This document shows, in pieces, positions 54,603-63,992 of a stretch of DNA of 64,000 bases (the first letter of the stretch is position 1; each line of letters begins with the position of its first letter). The DNA lies in assembly GCA_039636785.1 (NCBI GenBank), contig CP144169.1, forward strand, positions 3,596,001 to 3,660,000, read 5' to 3'. The DNA is from Micrococcaceae bacterium Sec5.7 (GTDB lineage Bacteria > Actinomycetota > Actinomycetes > Actinomycetales > Micrococcaceae). Position numbers and translations under genes: made by a program. The notes below the pieces were generated by a model, which saw only the letters and a list, made by a program, of their open reading frames with translations, did not search any database and had not been told where the DNA came from.

Positions 54603-56084
54603 TTATGGGGATCCGGGGCGGTCCTTAGAGGGCCGGTGCATTTCCACGGCTTCCTGGTGGCGGGGGCTGTCGGGGTTCATGAGGGAGTGTTTGCGGCCGT
54701 AGAGGAAGTAGATGGCGAGGCCGATGATGAGCCAGATCACGAAGCGCCATTTGGTGTCTGCGGGCAGTTGCCAGATGAGCAGTGCGGAGGCGAGGATGCC
54801 GAAGGCGGGGACCGCGGGCATGAACGGGAGGCGGAAGGTCCGGGGTGCGTCTGGTTTTTTGTAGCGGAAGACGATGACGGCGAGGCAGACGACGACGAAC
54901 GCGGCGAGGATGCCGATGTTGGTCAGGTCCGCGACGGCTTTGATGGGGAACACGCCGGCGAGCAGGGCCGAGGCGGTGCCGGCGATCCAGGTGACGCGTT
55001 GGGGGGTGCCGTGTTTGTCGGTGCCGGCGAACCAGCCCGGGAGGAGGCCGTCGCGGCTCATGGAGAACCAGACGCGGGTGACGCCCAGGAGGAAGGTCAG
55101 CATCACGGTGAGGATGGAGAGCACGGCGAAGACGGAGATGATGGTGGCGATCACGGGCAGTCCCGCGCCCTGGAACGCGGAGGCGAAGCCGGCTTTCGGG
55201 TCGATGTCCTTGTAGTTCTGCATTCCGGTCAGCACCAGGGTGGCCGCGACGTAGAGGAGCATGGCGATGATGAGGGAGAGGATGATGGCCTTGGGCATGT
55301 GCTTCTTGCCGTCCACGGCTTCCTCGGCCGCGGTGGACATCGCGTCGTAGCCGAACACGGCGAAGAAGACCGTGGCGGAGCCGGCCAGGACCGGGCCGAA
55401 GCCGCTGGGCATGAACGGGTTGTAGTTGTTGGTGTCGATGTAGAAGATGCCCAGGCCGATGATGAACAGGATCAGGATGACCTTGATGGCCACGGCCACG
55501 AGCTCGAACCGGCCGAAGGCCTTGGTGCCGCGGGAGAGGATCCAGGTCACCAGCAGGCACACCAGGATCGCGGGCAGGTTCACGATCCCGCCCTTGCCCT
55601 CATCGGCGGTGGAGGTCATCCAGTCCGGCATGTTGATCCCGATCCCGGTCAGGAACGCGTCGAAGTAGCCGGAGATCCCGATCGCCACGACGGCCACGAT
55701 CGCGATGTATTCCAGCAGCAGGTCCCAGCCGATGAACCAGCCGATCACCTCGCCCAGCGCCACATACCCGTAGGTGTACGCCGAGCCCGCCCGCGGGATC
55801 ATGCCGGCGAACTCCGCATAGGACAACGCCGCGGCCGCCGAAGCCAGGCCCGCGATCAGGAACGAGAACAACACCGCCGGACCCACCCCGGGCGTATCCT
55901 CGCTCCCGGCCGCCACCAGCCCCGCGAGCGAGAAAATCCCCACACCGATGATCCCGCCGACACCGATCGCCGTCAGCTGCCACAACCCCAGCGACTTAAA
56001 CAGCCCGCTGTGCTTGTTCTCTTCCTCAATGTCATCAATCGGCTTACGCCGCATGATGGATCGCGACATGTCTTTTGTAATCAT
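54603..56084 (-). CDS. APC-family amino-acid permease (cationic-type)
   Basis: A 493-aa, ~12-helix permease with a charged N terminus (SIMRRKPIDDIEEENKHS), the APC consensus LTAIGVGGIIGVGIFSLAGL, YAEFAGMIPRAGSAYTYGYV and FFAVFGYDAMSTAAEEAVDG. The sequence suits cationic or broad amino-acid transporters; proline is possible given the nearby putA. ATG 56084 follows GGAG by six bases, so the upstream frame is rejected. Divergent from a LysR gene and sharing its candidate operator. Confidence 0.9.
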   Translation of the reverse strand: MITKDMSRSIMRRKPIDDIEEENKHSGLFKSLGLWQLTAIGVGGIIGVGIFSLAGLVAAGSEDTPGVGPAVLFSFLIAGLASAAAALSYAEFAGMIPRAGSAYTYGYVALGEVIGWFIGWDLLLEYIAIVAVVAIGISGYFDAFLTGIGINMPDWMTSTADEGKGGIVNLPAILVCLLVTWILSRGTKAFGRFELVAVAIKVILILFIIGLGIFYIDTNNYNPFMPSGFGPVLAGSATVFFAVFGYDAMSTAAEEAVDGKKHMPKAIILSLIIAMLLYVAATLVLTGMQNYKDIDPKAGFASAFQGAGLPVIATIISVFAVLSILTVMLTFLLGVTRVWFSMSRDGLLPGWFAGTDKHGTPQRVTWIAGTASALLAGVFPIKAVADLTNIGILAAFVVVCLAVIVFRYKKPDAPRTFRLPFMPAVPAFGILASALLIWQLPADTKWRFVIWLIIGLAIYFLYGRKHSLMNPDSPRHQEAVEMHRPSKDRPGSP

Positions 56085-56181
56085 CAGGGTCTCCTGCATA
56101 GGTGTGGGCCCATCAATCCGCCCTGTGATGGGGGTAACTCGGGGCAACTCAGTCAGAACAGTATGCAAGGCCGCTAGCATT

Positions 56182-56200
56182 AGATAAAGTGATTACTTCT
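56182..56200. promoter_or_regulatory. Candidate operator in permease/LysR intergenic region
   Basis: AGATAAAGTGATTACTTCT. The core AAGT-GATT-ACTT is a small inverted repeat, and TAACC...GGTTA follows it just before the LysR gene. The related copy is upstream of putA. Confidence 0.5.
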
Positions 56201-56237
56201 AACCAATATTCATTAGGTTATGCAAAGGATCGATCCC

Positions 56238-57176
56238 ATGCTCGATGTCCGTCGGTTGAGGCTGCTTCGGGAACTGAAGATCCGGGGCACGCTGGCCGAG
56301 GTGGCAGAAGCGCTCCAGTACAGCCCGTCATCGGTCTCCCAGCAGCTGGCCCTCCTGGAAAAAGAGGTGGGCGTGCAGCTGCTGCGCAAAACCGGACGCC
56401 GCGTGCAACTCACGCCCCAGGCGGAGGTCCTGGTGGCCCACACGGCCCAACTGCTGGAAACGCTGGAGCAGGCCGAGGCGGACCTTGCCGCATCGCTGAC
56501 AACGGTGACCGGAAGTGTCCGGATAGCCGTGTTCCAGTCCGCGGCCCTGGCCCTTATGCCCGATGCTTTGACCCGGATGGCTGCCAACTACCCCGAAGTC
56601 CGGATCGAAATGATCCAGCGCGAACCCGAAACGGCCCTCCACGAAACCTGGGCACGGGACTTCGACCTTGTCATCGCTGAACAGTATCCAGGACATGCAG
56701 CGCCACGGTATCCGGAACTGGACAGGGTCAAGCTCACCACCGACGCCATCCGTCTCGCCGTTCCGCCGGCAGCTACGGACAGGCCCGGCATCACCTCGCT
56801 GGCAGACACCGCGGAGATGGCCTGGGTCATGGAGCCGAGAGGAGCCGCATCCAGGCATTGGGCTGAACAGGCCTGCCGGAGCGCGGGTTTCGAACCGGAT
56901 GTACGCTTCGAGACCGCGGACCTCCAGGCACAGATCCGCCTCATCGAGTCCGGAAACGCCGTCGCCCTGATGCCCGATCTCGTCTGGACCGGTCGCGGGA
57001 CCACCGCTCAGCTGCTGGTGCTGCCAGGCAACCCGCACCGGACGGTTTTCACATCCGTACGCCGTTCGAGTGCTCAACGTCCCGCCATTTTGGCTGCGCG
57101 CGAGATCCTGGCGCGCACTGCCGAGTCCATTACGCCGGCCGGAGAGGTGTTCCCTGGCTCACAGCGCCAAAGTTGA
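56238..57176 (+). CDS. LysR-family regulator, probable controller of putA/permease
   Basis: A 312-aa LysR regulator. LDVRRLRLLRELKIRGTLAE with VAEALQYSPSSVSQQLALLE is the HTH; the ligand domain has SVRIAVFQSAALALMPDALT and IRLIESGNAVALMPDLVW. AAAGGA precedes ATG 56238 by eight bases. By position and the shared motif it probably controls the divergent permease and putA. Confidence 0.88.
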   Translation: MLDVRRLRLLRELKIRGTLAEVAEALQYSPSSVSQQLALLEKEVGVQLLRKTGRRVQLTPQAEVLVAHTAQLLETLEQAEADLAASLTTVTGSVRIAVFQSAALALMPDALTRMAANYPEVRIEMIQREPETALHETWARDFDLVIAEQYPGHAAPRYPELDRVKLTTDAIRLAVPPAATDRPGITSLADTAEMAWVMEPRGAASRHWAEQACRSAGFEPDVRFETADLQAQIRLIESGNAVALMPDLVWTGRGTTAQLLVLPGNPHRTVFTSVRRSSAQRPAILAAREILARTAESITPAGEVFPGSQRQS

Positions 57177-57200
57177 CCCCGGCGTTAGACTGTTCACGTT

Positions 57201-57629
57201 ATGAATCGCACAATGTTTAAGTCCAAAATCCACAGGGCCACTGTCACGCATGCGGATCTGCACTATGTAGGTTCGGTCACCGTTGACCTGGACCTGCTTG
57301 ACGCTGCCGACATCCTTCCCGGCGAGCTCGTGGCAATCGTTGACGTCACCAACGGCGCGCGTCTTGAGACATACACCATCGCCGGCGAGCGCGGCTCAGG
57401 CGTGATCGGCATCAACGGCCCTGCGGCCCATCTGGTGCACGAGAACGACGTCGTTATCATTATCACCTACGCCCAAATGACCGCCGAAGAGGCCAAGGCC
57501 TACCTTCCCAAAGTGGTCCACGTGGACAAGGCCAACAAGATCATCCAGCTGGGCAACGATCCCGCCGAGGGCCTGACGCCGGGGCTGATGCGCCCGCCGT
57601 ACGCGCTGAACAACGCTTCGCTGCGTTAG
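57201..57629 (+). CDS. panD: Aspartate 1-decarboxylase proenzyme
   Basis: A 142-aa proenzyme, standard length. The self-cleavage site Gly24-Ser25 lies in [10 protein letters not shown], giving a pyruvoyl group on Ser25. Lys9 in [15 protein letters not shown] and the [20 protein letters not shown] segment are conserved. It makes beta-alanine for pantothenate and CoA. A hairpin follows. Confidence 0.95.
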   Translation: MNRTMFKSKIHRATVTHADLHYVGSVTVDLDLLDAADILPGELVAIVDVTNGARLETYTIAGERGSGVIGINGPAAHLVHENDVVIIITYAQMTAEEAKAYLPKVVHVDKANKIIQLGNDPAEGLTPGLMRPPYALNNASLR

Positions 57630-57652
57630 GCTCGCTGAGCCAGGTACGGGCA

Positions 57653-57676
57653 GTTCCGGCGTCCGAATGCCGGAAC
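57653..57676 (+). terminator. Hairpin after panD
   Basis: GTTCCGGC (57653-57660) and GCCGGAAC (57669-57676) form a perfect 8-bp stem around an 8-base loop. Confidence 0.55.
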
Positions 57677-57769
57677 AACACGTCTCACCGGCTTCAAGGC
57701 CGAATAAATCTGATTAGCTGGGACTGTGACCCCCGGCCTTTTCCCGCGTAGCCAGCCAGAAGCCCTCCT

Positions 57770-58696
57770 GTGCTAGGGGTGCTGGCCGGGTTCTTTGTGG
57801 TCTGGTGCATCATTCTGGTGGGCTGGTTTGTGGGGAAGCGCCGGCTCCTGGGTGAGAACGCGCGCCAGGTGCTCAGTTCCCTCACGTTCTTCGTCGCCAG
57901 CCCGGCCCTCCTCTTCGAGACGCTCGGCAAGGCCAAGCTGCACGATGTCTTTGCCGCGCCCCTGCTGGTCACGGCGGTGGGAGCCATCGCCACGGCAACA
58001 CTCTTTTTTGTCATAGTGAAGTTCTGGCTCAAACGCACTTTGCCAGAGTCGCTGATGTCCTCCATGAGCGCGTCGCTGGCGAACTCCGCCAACCTCGGCA
58101 TTCCCATTGCCGTCTATGTTCTGGGTGATGCCAGCTACGTGGCTCCCCTGCTGATCTTCCAGCTCGCATTCTTCACGCCCCTGTTTCTGATGGCGCTGGA
58201 TGCAACAACCAGCGCGCACCGCACCACTCCGCTGGGCTTTGTACTGATGATCCTGAGGAACCCGATGATCGTTGGCTCAGGCCTGGGGCTGGTGGTTGCA
58301 GGAACCGGGTGGCAGGTGCCCGCGCTGATCATGGAGCCCATTCACCTGATCGGCGGAGCCGCCATTCCGGCCATGCTGATCGCTTTCGGCATGAGCCTGA
58401 ACGGATCCAGGCCGCTGCAGGCAGCAACGGGCCGGCGCCTCGACGCGCTGTTGGCCAGCGGTTTCAAACTCGTGGTGCACCCGGCGATTGCCTACGTCCT
58501 TGCCCACTTCGCTCTGGGGCTGGAGGGCCAGGCGCTGTTTGCCGTGGTGGTGACGTCCTCCCTGCCCACCGCGCAGAACGTCTACGTGGCCGCCAGCCGC
58601 TACAACACCGGCCTCACCGTGGCCAAGGACACGGTACTCATTACCACCGTGGTGGCAGTCCCGGCGATGATCGGCGTGGCGCTGCTGCTGGCCTGA
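57770..58696 (+). CDS. AEC-family transporter
   Basis: A 308-aa membrane protein of the auxin-efflux-carrier fold, about ten helices: LAGFFVVWCIILVGWFVGKR, NSANLGIPIAVYVLGDASYV and ALFAVVVTSSLPTAQNVYVA. Bacterial members export or import organic acids such as malonate or malate; substrate unknown. The start is GTG 57770, with GTG 57779 possible. A long hairpin overlaps the stop codon. Confidence 0.85.
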   Translation: MLGVLAGFFVVWCIILVGWFVGKRRLLGENARQVLSSLTFFVASPALLFETLGKAKLHDVFAAPLLVTAVGAIATATLFFVIVKFWLKRTLPESLMSSMSASLANSANLGIPIAVYVLGDASYVAPLLIFQLAFFTPLFLMALDATTSAHRTTPLGFVLMILRNPMIVGSGLGLVVAGTGWQVPALIMEPIHLIGGAAIPAMLIAFGMSLNGSRPLQAATGRRLDALLASGFKLVVHPAIAYVLAHFALGLEGQALFAVVVTSSLPTAQNVYVAASRYNTGLTVAKDTVLITTVVAVPAMIGVALLLA

Positions 58697-58715
58697 GACA
58701 GTAGCCAGCAGCAGC
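58681..58715 (+). terminator. Hairpin spanning the AEC stop codon
   Basis: GCTGCTGCTGGC (58681-58692) and GCCAGCAGCAGC (58704-58715) make a perfect 12-bp stem with an 11-base loop that contains the stop codon's end. Likely a terminator; an 11-bp tandem repeat GCCGCGCGTCT x2 follows. Confidence 0.65.
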
Positions 58716-58839
58716 GCCTGCCGAGGTCAGCCGCGCGTCTGCCGCGCGTCTGCGTCACGGCGGTAAACCCTCCCAGGAACCACCGTGAGCACGCCGGCCC
58801 GTTTGTCGGCGGTGTACGCCTAAGTAAGCGGTATTGGGT

Positions 58840-59108
58840 CTAGACCGCGACGGTGACGCGGTCCAGCTTGGCCACGCCGATCTTGGCATCGGCCATGCCG
58901 TAGAACACAAACAGCTGGTCACCGATCTTTTCGATCGCCTCGGGAACACCGCGTTCGGCACAATCCCGGAGATCTCGTCATCCGTCTCGGGCGCCAGCAG
59001 CCGCTTGTCGCTGCGCGCGAACACCGTGGACGGATCGTCGGCGTCCAGGAGCATGGCGGCGGCCGTGTAGTTGACGTTCTGGTGCTGTTCGAAGGCGGAG
59101 GCCGCCAT
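58840..59108 (-). pseudogene. GH130-type glycosidase C-terminal remnant, frameshifted
   Basis: In one minus-strand frame the translation reads AAAMLLDADDPSTVFARSDK and APETDDEISGIVPNAVFP; after a one-base slip near 58945 a second frame continues with EAIEKIGDQLFVFYGMADAK and IGVAKLDRVTVAV, stop at 58840. Joined, these give the C-terminal strands of GH130 mannoside phosphorylases. The N-terminal ~200 residues are absent, so this is a decayed fragment. The family call is from motif memory. Confidence 0.65.
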
Positions 59109-59250
59109 CTGGCCTACTCCTTGTTTCGGGCGGCGTCACGCGGTGCATGTTGTTGGGCCAGCGCGGTGCTTCCGGGCCCGGAATGCCGCGGCAGACCGGC
59201 GTCGGGATTTCCAAAAACCTGCGTTGCGTGACGGCAAGTCCCCGGAATCG

Positions 59251-60240
59251 TTAGACGCGGACCAGCCCGGCGGCTTGCGCCAGAAGCCTGACGGAGCGCA
59301 GCCGGGCGTCGGTTCCGGTGCTCTGGTGGGCCACAATCAGTTCATCGGCATCTGCGTGGGCGGTGAACTCGTCGAGGTAGTCCATCACCACGTCCGGCGT
59401 TCCAATGGCCGAGTACTTGACCATCTGCGATACGTGCTGTCCCTGCGGCGAATCCAGGATCATGTCCGCCTCGTCGTCGGTGAACACCCGGCCGCCGCCG
59501 AAGAATAGGGAAACGCGCGCCCGCTTGGTGGCCTGGAACATCTCCTGGGCCTCCGATGCGGAATCCGCCGCGATCACGTTGACGCCGGCAATCACGTGCG
59601 GGGCGTCGAGCTGTGCGGACGGCTTGAATTCGCGGCGGTAGATGGCCACGGCGTCCTGCAGCGCATTCGGCGCGAAGTGCGAGGCGAAGGCGTACGGCAG
59701 GCCGAGCTGCGCAGCGAGCCTTGCGCCGAACAGGGACGAGCCCAGAATATACAGCGGCACGTTGGTGCCCTTGCCCGGCGTCGACTCGACTCCCTGGATG
59801 CGCGTGGGGCCCGTCAGGTAGCCCTGCAGTTCCAGGACGTCCTGCGGGAAATTGTCGGCGGACGTCGGGTCGCGGCGGAGTGCACGCATGGTGTTCTGGT
59901 CGCTGCCGGGTGCGCGGCCCAGACCGAGGTCGATCCGGCCCGGGTGCAGGGTCTCAAGGGTTCCGAACTGCTCGGCGATGGTCAGCGGCGAATGGTTGGG
60001 CAGCATCACTCCGCCGGCGCCCAGCCTGATAGTTTCCGTCTGGGCGGCAATATGCGCGATCAACACGCTTGTAGCCGAGGACGCAATGGATGACATGTTG
60101 TGGTGTTCCGCGTACCAGATCCGCCGGTAGCCCAGCTCCTCCGCACTCTGCGCCATGGCCACGCTGCCGGCAAAACTCTCCGCCGCCGTCTGGCCCTTGC
60201 CGATGGCTGCCAGATCAAGAATGGAGAGGGGAAGCGTCAC
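59251..60240 (-). CDS. LLM-class flavin-dependent oxidoreductase
   Basis: A 329-aa luciferase-like protein of the MsnO8/YhbW type: [60 protein letters not shown] and [19 protein letters not shown]. It would use FMNH2 and oxygen or F420; substrate unknown. GTG 60240 gives the family length. It sits downstream of a gap of gene relics, alone. Confidence 0.87.
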   Translation of the reverse strand: MTLPLSILDLAAIGKGQTAAESFAGSVAMAQSAEELGYRRIWYAEHHNMSSIASSATSVLIAHIAAQTETIRLGAGGVMLPNHSPLTIAEQFGTLETLHPGRIDLGLGRAPGSDQNTMRALRRDPTSADNFPQDVLELQGYLTGPTRIQGVESTPGKGTNVPLYILGSSLFGARLAAQLGLPYAFASHFAPNALQDAVAIYRREFKPSAQLDAPHVIAGVNVIAADSASEAQEMFQATKRARVSLFFGGGRVFTDDEADMILDSPQGQHVSQMVKYSAIGTPDVVMDYLDEFTAHADADELIVAHQSTGTDARLRSVRLLAQAAGLVRV

Positions 60241-60342
60241 GTGAGGGCCGGCCTTTCAATGCAGTGCGTTTTCGGTAGCGTTTTCGGGTGCCGGCCACAT
60301 TGCGGCACGGGCACACTGTGGACAACGACGGCGGTGCCCGGG

Positions 60343-60552
60343 TTATTTCTGCTGATCGTTACGGCACGGATGGAATAGCTCACAGCCTGAGCAACCCGTA
60401 TGCAAGAGGCTCAACAGGAAATCGTGGCCGGTTTCAGAGGCAAACCAGCTGTCAGCATCGCACTGGCGGCAACTACTCCATTGGGCCTGCCGGCATGCTC
60501 GGACCCGGGCGCCTGCGCCGGCCAGACGGCGCCGGCCGCATTCACCCTGCAT
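60343..60552 (-). CDS. Hypothetical 69-aa Cys-rich protein
   Basis: The start ATG 60552 overlaps the VOC stop by 11 bp. Two Cys pairs, CRQC and CSGC, with nearby His residues in ETGHDFLLSLLHTGC suggest a small zinc-binding protein. The N-terminal ~20 residues are Arg-rich and could be out of frame. No family recognised, so it may not be real. Confidence 0.35.
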   Translation of the reverse strand: MQGECGRRRLAGAGARVRACRQAQWSSCRQCDADSWFASETGHDFLLSLLHTGCSGCELFHPCRNDQQK

Positions 60553-60916
60553 TCTCGGGTTCGGGAGCCGTATCCACTACGCAGAAACGGTTGCCCTCCG
60601 GATCGGCAAGGATCACGTAATCAGCGTCCTCGGGCCTTTTGCTCCACTCAACGCGAGTCGCTCCCAGGTCAACGAGGCGCTGCACTTCCTCCGTTTGGTT
60701 TTCCGAGTAGAGGTCAAGGTGAATGCGGGGAGGGATCTGGACAGCAGCACGGACCCGGTCCAACGAAATGCATGTACCGGGGCCTTCCCTTGGCTGCAGG
60801 ATCACAAAATCCTCGCTTGGAGAACTTCGCGGAACGTAGTCGAGAGCCGATTGCCAGAACGCCAACTGGCCTGCGATGTCGTTAACACGGATGACAATGG
60901 ACCCGATGCTCAGCAT
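60542..60916 (-). CDS. VOC-family (glyoxalase/bleomycin-resistance-like) protein
   Basis: A 124-aa single-domain vicinal-oxygen-chelate protein: MLSIGSIVIRVNDIAGQLAF, FWQSALDYVP, HLDLYSENQTEEVQRLVDLG and VILADPEGNRFCVVD. The family includes lyases and dioxygenases that use a metal; function unknown. ATG 60916 is chosen because similarity begins there; the longer frame to 60997 is rejected. Confidence 0.88.
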   Translation of the reverse strand: MLSIGSIVIRVNDIAGQLAFWQSALDYVPRSSPSEDFVILQPREGPGTCISLDRVRAAVQIPPRIHLDLYSENQTEEVQRLVDLGATRVEWSKRPEDADYVILADPEGNRFCVVDTAPEPENAG

Positions 60917-61108
60917 GTGGTCAATGTACACTCGGCCAATTAACCCCGCAACACACTTGGTTGCTGCGGGTTCCGTAGCCATCGACGCCCAAAGCACCTG
61001 TACCTGAACAGCGGCTATGCCCGCAGTTCGATCCGCAGGCGGATCCAGGAATCATCAAGTCATTGGCATTCATCAAGATTCTGCTGGCTCCCCGGCTAAG
61101 CTGTCGGC

Positions 61109-62809
61109 ATGGCCAACAAATCCACTGCAGAAAAACTCGCCACCATCCAGCAGGGTTACGCCTTGGAAGGGGCCACCATCGAGCTTGGTGCCGCGATTAT
61201 CGACGGCGAACTCCACAAAGATGCCCCGGTCCGTCTGCCCCTGGCCATGATGAACCGGCATGGTCTGGTGGCCGGCGCCACCGGCACCGGCAAGACCGTC
61301 ACCCTGCACATGATGGCGGAACAGCTGTCCGCCGCTGGCGTTCCGGTTTTCCTGGCGGACATCAAGGGTGACCTGTCCGGCCTGGCAACGGCCGCCGTCG
61401 GAAGTGAAAAACTGACCACCCGCACGGACAGCATCGGCCAGCATTGGGCCGGCAAGACCTTCCCGGTGGAGTTCCTGGCGCTCGGCGGCAACGGCATTCC
61501 GGTCCGGGCCACCATCACATCCTTCGGCCCCATCCTGCTTTCCCGCGTGATGGAGCTCAATGACACCCAGGAGTCCAGCCTGCAGCTGGTCTTCCACTTC
61601 GCCGACAAAAACAACCTGGAACTGATCGATCTGAAGGACCTCCGGGCCGTCATCCAGTTCCTCACCTCGGCCGAAGGCAAGGACGAACTCGAGGCACTGG
61701 GCGGGCTGTCCAAGGCAACGGCCGGCGTGATCCTCCGCGAGCTGGTGAATCTTGAAGCCCAGGGGCTGGGGAAGTTCTTCGGCGAACCCGAGTTCGACAC
61801 CGCAGAGCTGCTCCGTAACGCACCGGATGGCCGCGGCGTCATCAGCTGCCTTGAACTGCCCACGCTGCAGACCAAACCCATGCTGTTCTCAACGTTCCTG
61901 ATGTGGCTGCTCGCAGACCTCTTTGAGGATCTGCCAGAGGCCGGCGACCTGGACAAGCCCAAGCTGGTCTTCTTCCTCGATGAGGCCCACCTGCTTTTCA
62001 ACGGCGCGTCGAAGGCCTTCCTGGCCGCCATCACCACCACCGTGAGGCTCATCCGTTCCAAGGGTGTGGGCATTTTCTTTGTGACGCAGACGCCCAAGGA
62101 TGTCCCGGCGGACGTCCTGGGGCAGCTGGCCAACCGGGTACAGCATGCTCTGCGGGCGTTCACCCCGGAGGATGCCAAGGCGCTCAAGGCCACGGTGTCC
62201 ACGTTCCCCATCAGCGACTACGACCTCGAGGAAACGCTGACGTCCGCGGGCATCGGCGAAGCCGTCATTACGGTCATGAACGAGAAGGGCGCCCCGACGC
62301 CGGTGGCACTGACCCGCCTGCGCGCGCCGGAGTCCGCCATGGGTCCCAGCGCGGATGACCTGGTAAGAAGCACCGTGGCAGGCTCCGCGCTCCTCGCCAA
62401 GTACGGCATCGCCGTGGACAGCGTATCGGCCTACGAGAAGCTGACTGGCAAGGGCGCTGCCCCCACGGGCGCCGCGGCTCCAGGCCAGCCGCCGGTAATG
62501 GGTGGCTGGTATCCCAACGCTTCCGATCCGAACGCCGTCGACGCCGATGGCCGCCGGGTCGAGGAGGAAATCCTGGGACGCCCCAGCAGCAGGCCGGCCC
62601 CGGTACCGGGCCGAGCGCCGGCCCCTGAGCAGCATGTGCCGCGGTCGGCCCCGCAACAGACGGGCGGCGGAATGATGGGGGACATCACCGGCGCGCTTGG
62701 CGGGGCGCTCGGTGGAGGCCTGAAAAGCATGGTCCGTTCGCTTGGAACCCAGCTCGGCCGCGAGCTCTTGCGCGGAGTATTCGGCACCTCGTCCCGGCGC
62801 CGCCGCTGA
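61109..62809 (+). CDS. HerA-like helicase/ATPase (DUF853, YjgR-type)
   Basis: A 566-aa ATPase. Walker A GATGTGKTV, Walker B LVFFLDEAHLLFN, the arginine and sensor region FFVTQTPKDVPADVLGQLAN and the HerA-type N-terminal part (HGLVAGATGTGKTVTLHMMA, VFLADIKGDLSGLA) fit DUF853. It may act as a hexameric DNA pump or helicase; biology unknown. The C-terminal ~100 residues are Pro/Gly-rich followed by a glycine-rich amphipathic segment and Arg tail. ATG 61109 gives full length. Confidence 0.88.
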   Translation: MANKSTAEKLATIQQGYALEGATIELGAAIIDGELHKDAPVRLPLAMMNRHGLVAGATGTGKTVTLHMMAEQLSAAGVPVFLADIKGDLSGLATAAVGSEKLTTRTDSIGQHWAGKTFPVEFLALGGNGIPVRATITSFGPILLSRVMELNDTQESSLQLVFHFADKNNLELIDLKDLRAVIQFLTSAEGKDELEALGGLSKATAGVILRELVNLEAQGLGKFFGEPEFDTAELLRNAPDGRGVISCLELPTLQTKPMLFSTFLMWLLADLFEDLPEAGDLDKPKLVFFLDEAHLLFNGASKAFLAAITTTVRLIRSKGVGIFFVTQTPKDVPADVLGQLANRVQHALRAFTPEDAKALKATVSTFPISDYDLEETLTSAGIGEAVITVMNEKGAPTPVALTRLRAPESAMGPSADDLVRSTVAGSALLAKYGIAVDSVSAYEKLTGKGAAPTGAAAPGQPPVMGGWYPNASDPNAVDADGRRVEEEILGRPSSRPAPVPGRAPAPEQHVPRSAPQQTGGGMMGDITGALGGALGGGLKSMVRSLGTQLGRELLRGVFGTSSRRRR

Positions 62810-62932
62810 CCCCTGCTGACCGTAACAACCGGCCCGGCCCGCCGCCGTCGGACCTCCGTTTAACCGCCGCTCCGCGTCACGCGGGACAGCGGCTACACCC
62901 GTATTCGGGCGCCTGCAGGTAACGTAAGGTGC

Positions 62933-63931
62933 GTGCAGATGAGTCAAGCGTTGGTGAAGACCGCGGCCGGATGGCTGCTGGGTCTGATGATTGCTGTCGC
63001 CGCGGCCATCGTTGCCATCAATCTGGTCAACGGCTCGGTTGCCAGTCCGCAGCAGCCGGTCCGCGAGTATCTGGACGCGCTGCAGAAGGGCGAGGGCGAG
63101 CAGGCGCTGGGTCTTCTGCGCGCCACCGTGCCGCAAGCCGACGCCGCGATGCTGGACGGAACGGCCCTGCAAACGGCTGCCTCCCGGATCGCGAATGTAA
63201 AGCTCGGGGACGCCGAGGGACGTTCCGGCAACCAGGTCATGGTGCCCATGGAGTACACCATCGACGGCAGCCGTCTGCGCACCGAGTTCCTGCTGGAAAA
63301 GTCCGGCACGGAATGGCTGTTCTTCAACAAATGGGTGTTTGTGCCCGCCGCCCTTCCCACCGTGGACGTCACAGTGGTTAATTCCAGCGAAGCCACAATC
63401 AACGGCATCCCGGTGAACATGCCAAATGGCCGCAATACCTTTGCAGTCTTTTACCCCGGAGAATACGAGGCCGCCCTCAACGGCGAATTCTTCGCAGCTC
63501 CCGCCAGCCGCGCCACGGTTTCCGGCAGGGATGTCCCCACGGCCCCGCTGAGCCTCCTGACCGAAGCCACCAAGGACCTCAACACGGCCGTGGGCAACAA
63601 GGTCAAGGACTTCCTGGATGCCTGCGCCGCGGAGGCCGTGAAACAACAGCAGCTCCAGCCGGACTGCCCGTTCTACCACGCCACCAACAACAGGGTGGTT
63701 GACGGCACCATCAAGTGGAGCGTCACGGAGTACCCCAAGATCAGCATCGAACCCTTCGGCGGGCGCTGGGTTGTGGCTCCGCTCGACGGCAAGGCCAGGA
63801 TCACCGCCGAGCAGGTGGATCTCTTCACCGGCGCCGTCTCGAAGCTGAACGTGGAGCACGACTTCAGCTTCACCACGCGCCTGGACATCACCGCCGACAC
63901 TGTCAAGGTCACGCCCCTCCTGAGCTACTAG
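62933..63931 (+). CDS. Membrane-anchored protein of unknown function
   Basis: This 332-aa protein has a single N-terminal hydrophobic helix (GWLLGLMIAVAAAIVAINLV) and a long extracytoplasmic part, beginning with an NTF2/DUF4878-like stretch (QPVREYLDALQKGEGEQALG, LLRATVPQADAAMLDG) and continuing with beta-rich sequence (NGIPVNMPNGRNTFAVFYPG, WSVTEYPKISIEPFGGRWVV). Two Cys near residues 226-243 could pair. GTG 62933; no family confidently recognised. It is followed by a strong hairpin. Confidence 0.7.
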   Translation: MQMSQALVKTAAGWLLGLMIAVAAAIVAINLVNGSVASPQQPVREYLDALQKGEGEQALGLLRATVPQADAAMLDGTALQTAASRIANVKLGDAEGRSGNQVMVPMEYTIDGSRLRTEFLLEKSGTEWLFFNKWVFVPAALPTVDVTVVNSSEATINGIPVNMPNGRNTFAVFYPGEYEAALNGEFFAAPASRATVSGRDVPTAPLSLLTEATKDLNTAVGNKVKDFLDACAAEAVKQQQLQPDCPFYHATNNRVVDGTIKWSVTEYPKISIEPFGGRWVVAPLDGKARITAEQVDLFTGAVSKLNVEHDFSFTTRLDITADTVKVTPLLSY

Positions 63932-63943
63932 GCGCTTCGTTGC

Positions 63944-63992
63944 CGCGCCGGGCCTGCGCCGTGCCCACCCCGCCAGCCGCAGGCCCGGCGCG
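63944..63992 (+). terminator. Strong hairpin after the membrane-anchored protein gene
   Basis: Perfect 15-bp arms CGCGCCGGGCCTGCG (63944-63958) and CGCAGGCCCGGCGCG (63978-63992) with a 19-base loop, 13 bases past the stop codon. Confidence 0.7.

Noticed and set aside
61889..63859. 656-aa minus-strand frame across two plus-strand genes
   Set aside because: Crosses the HerA-like gene and its neighbour in antisense; composition-biased.
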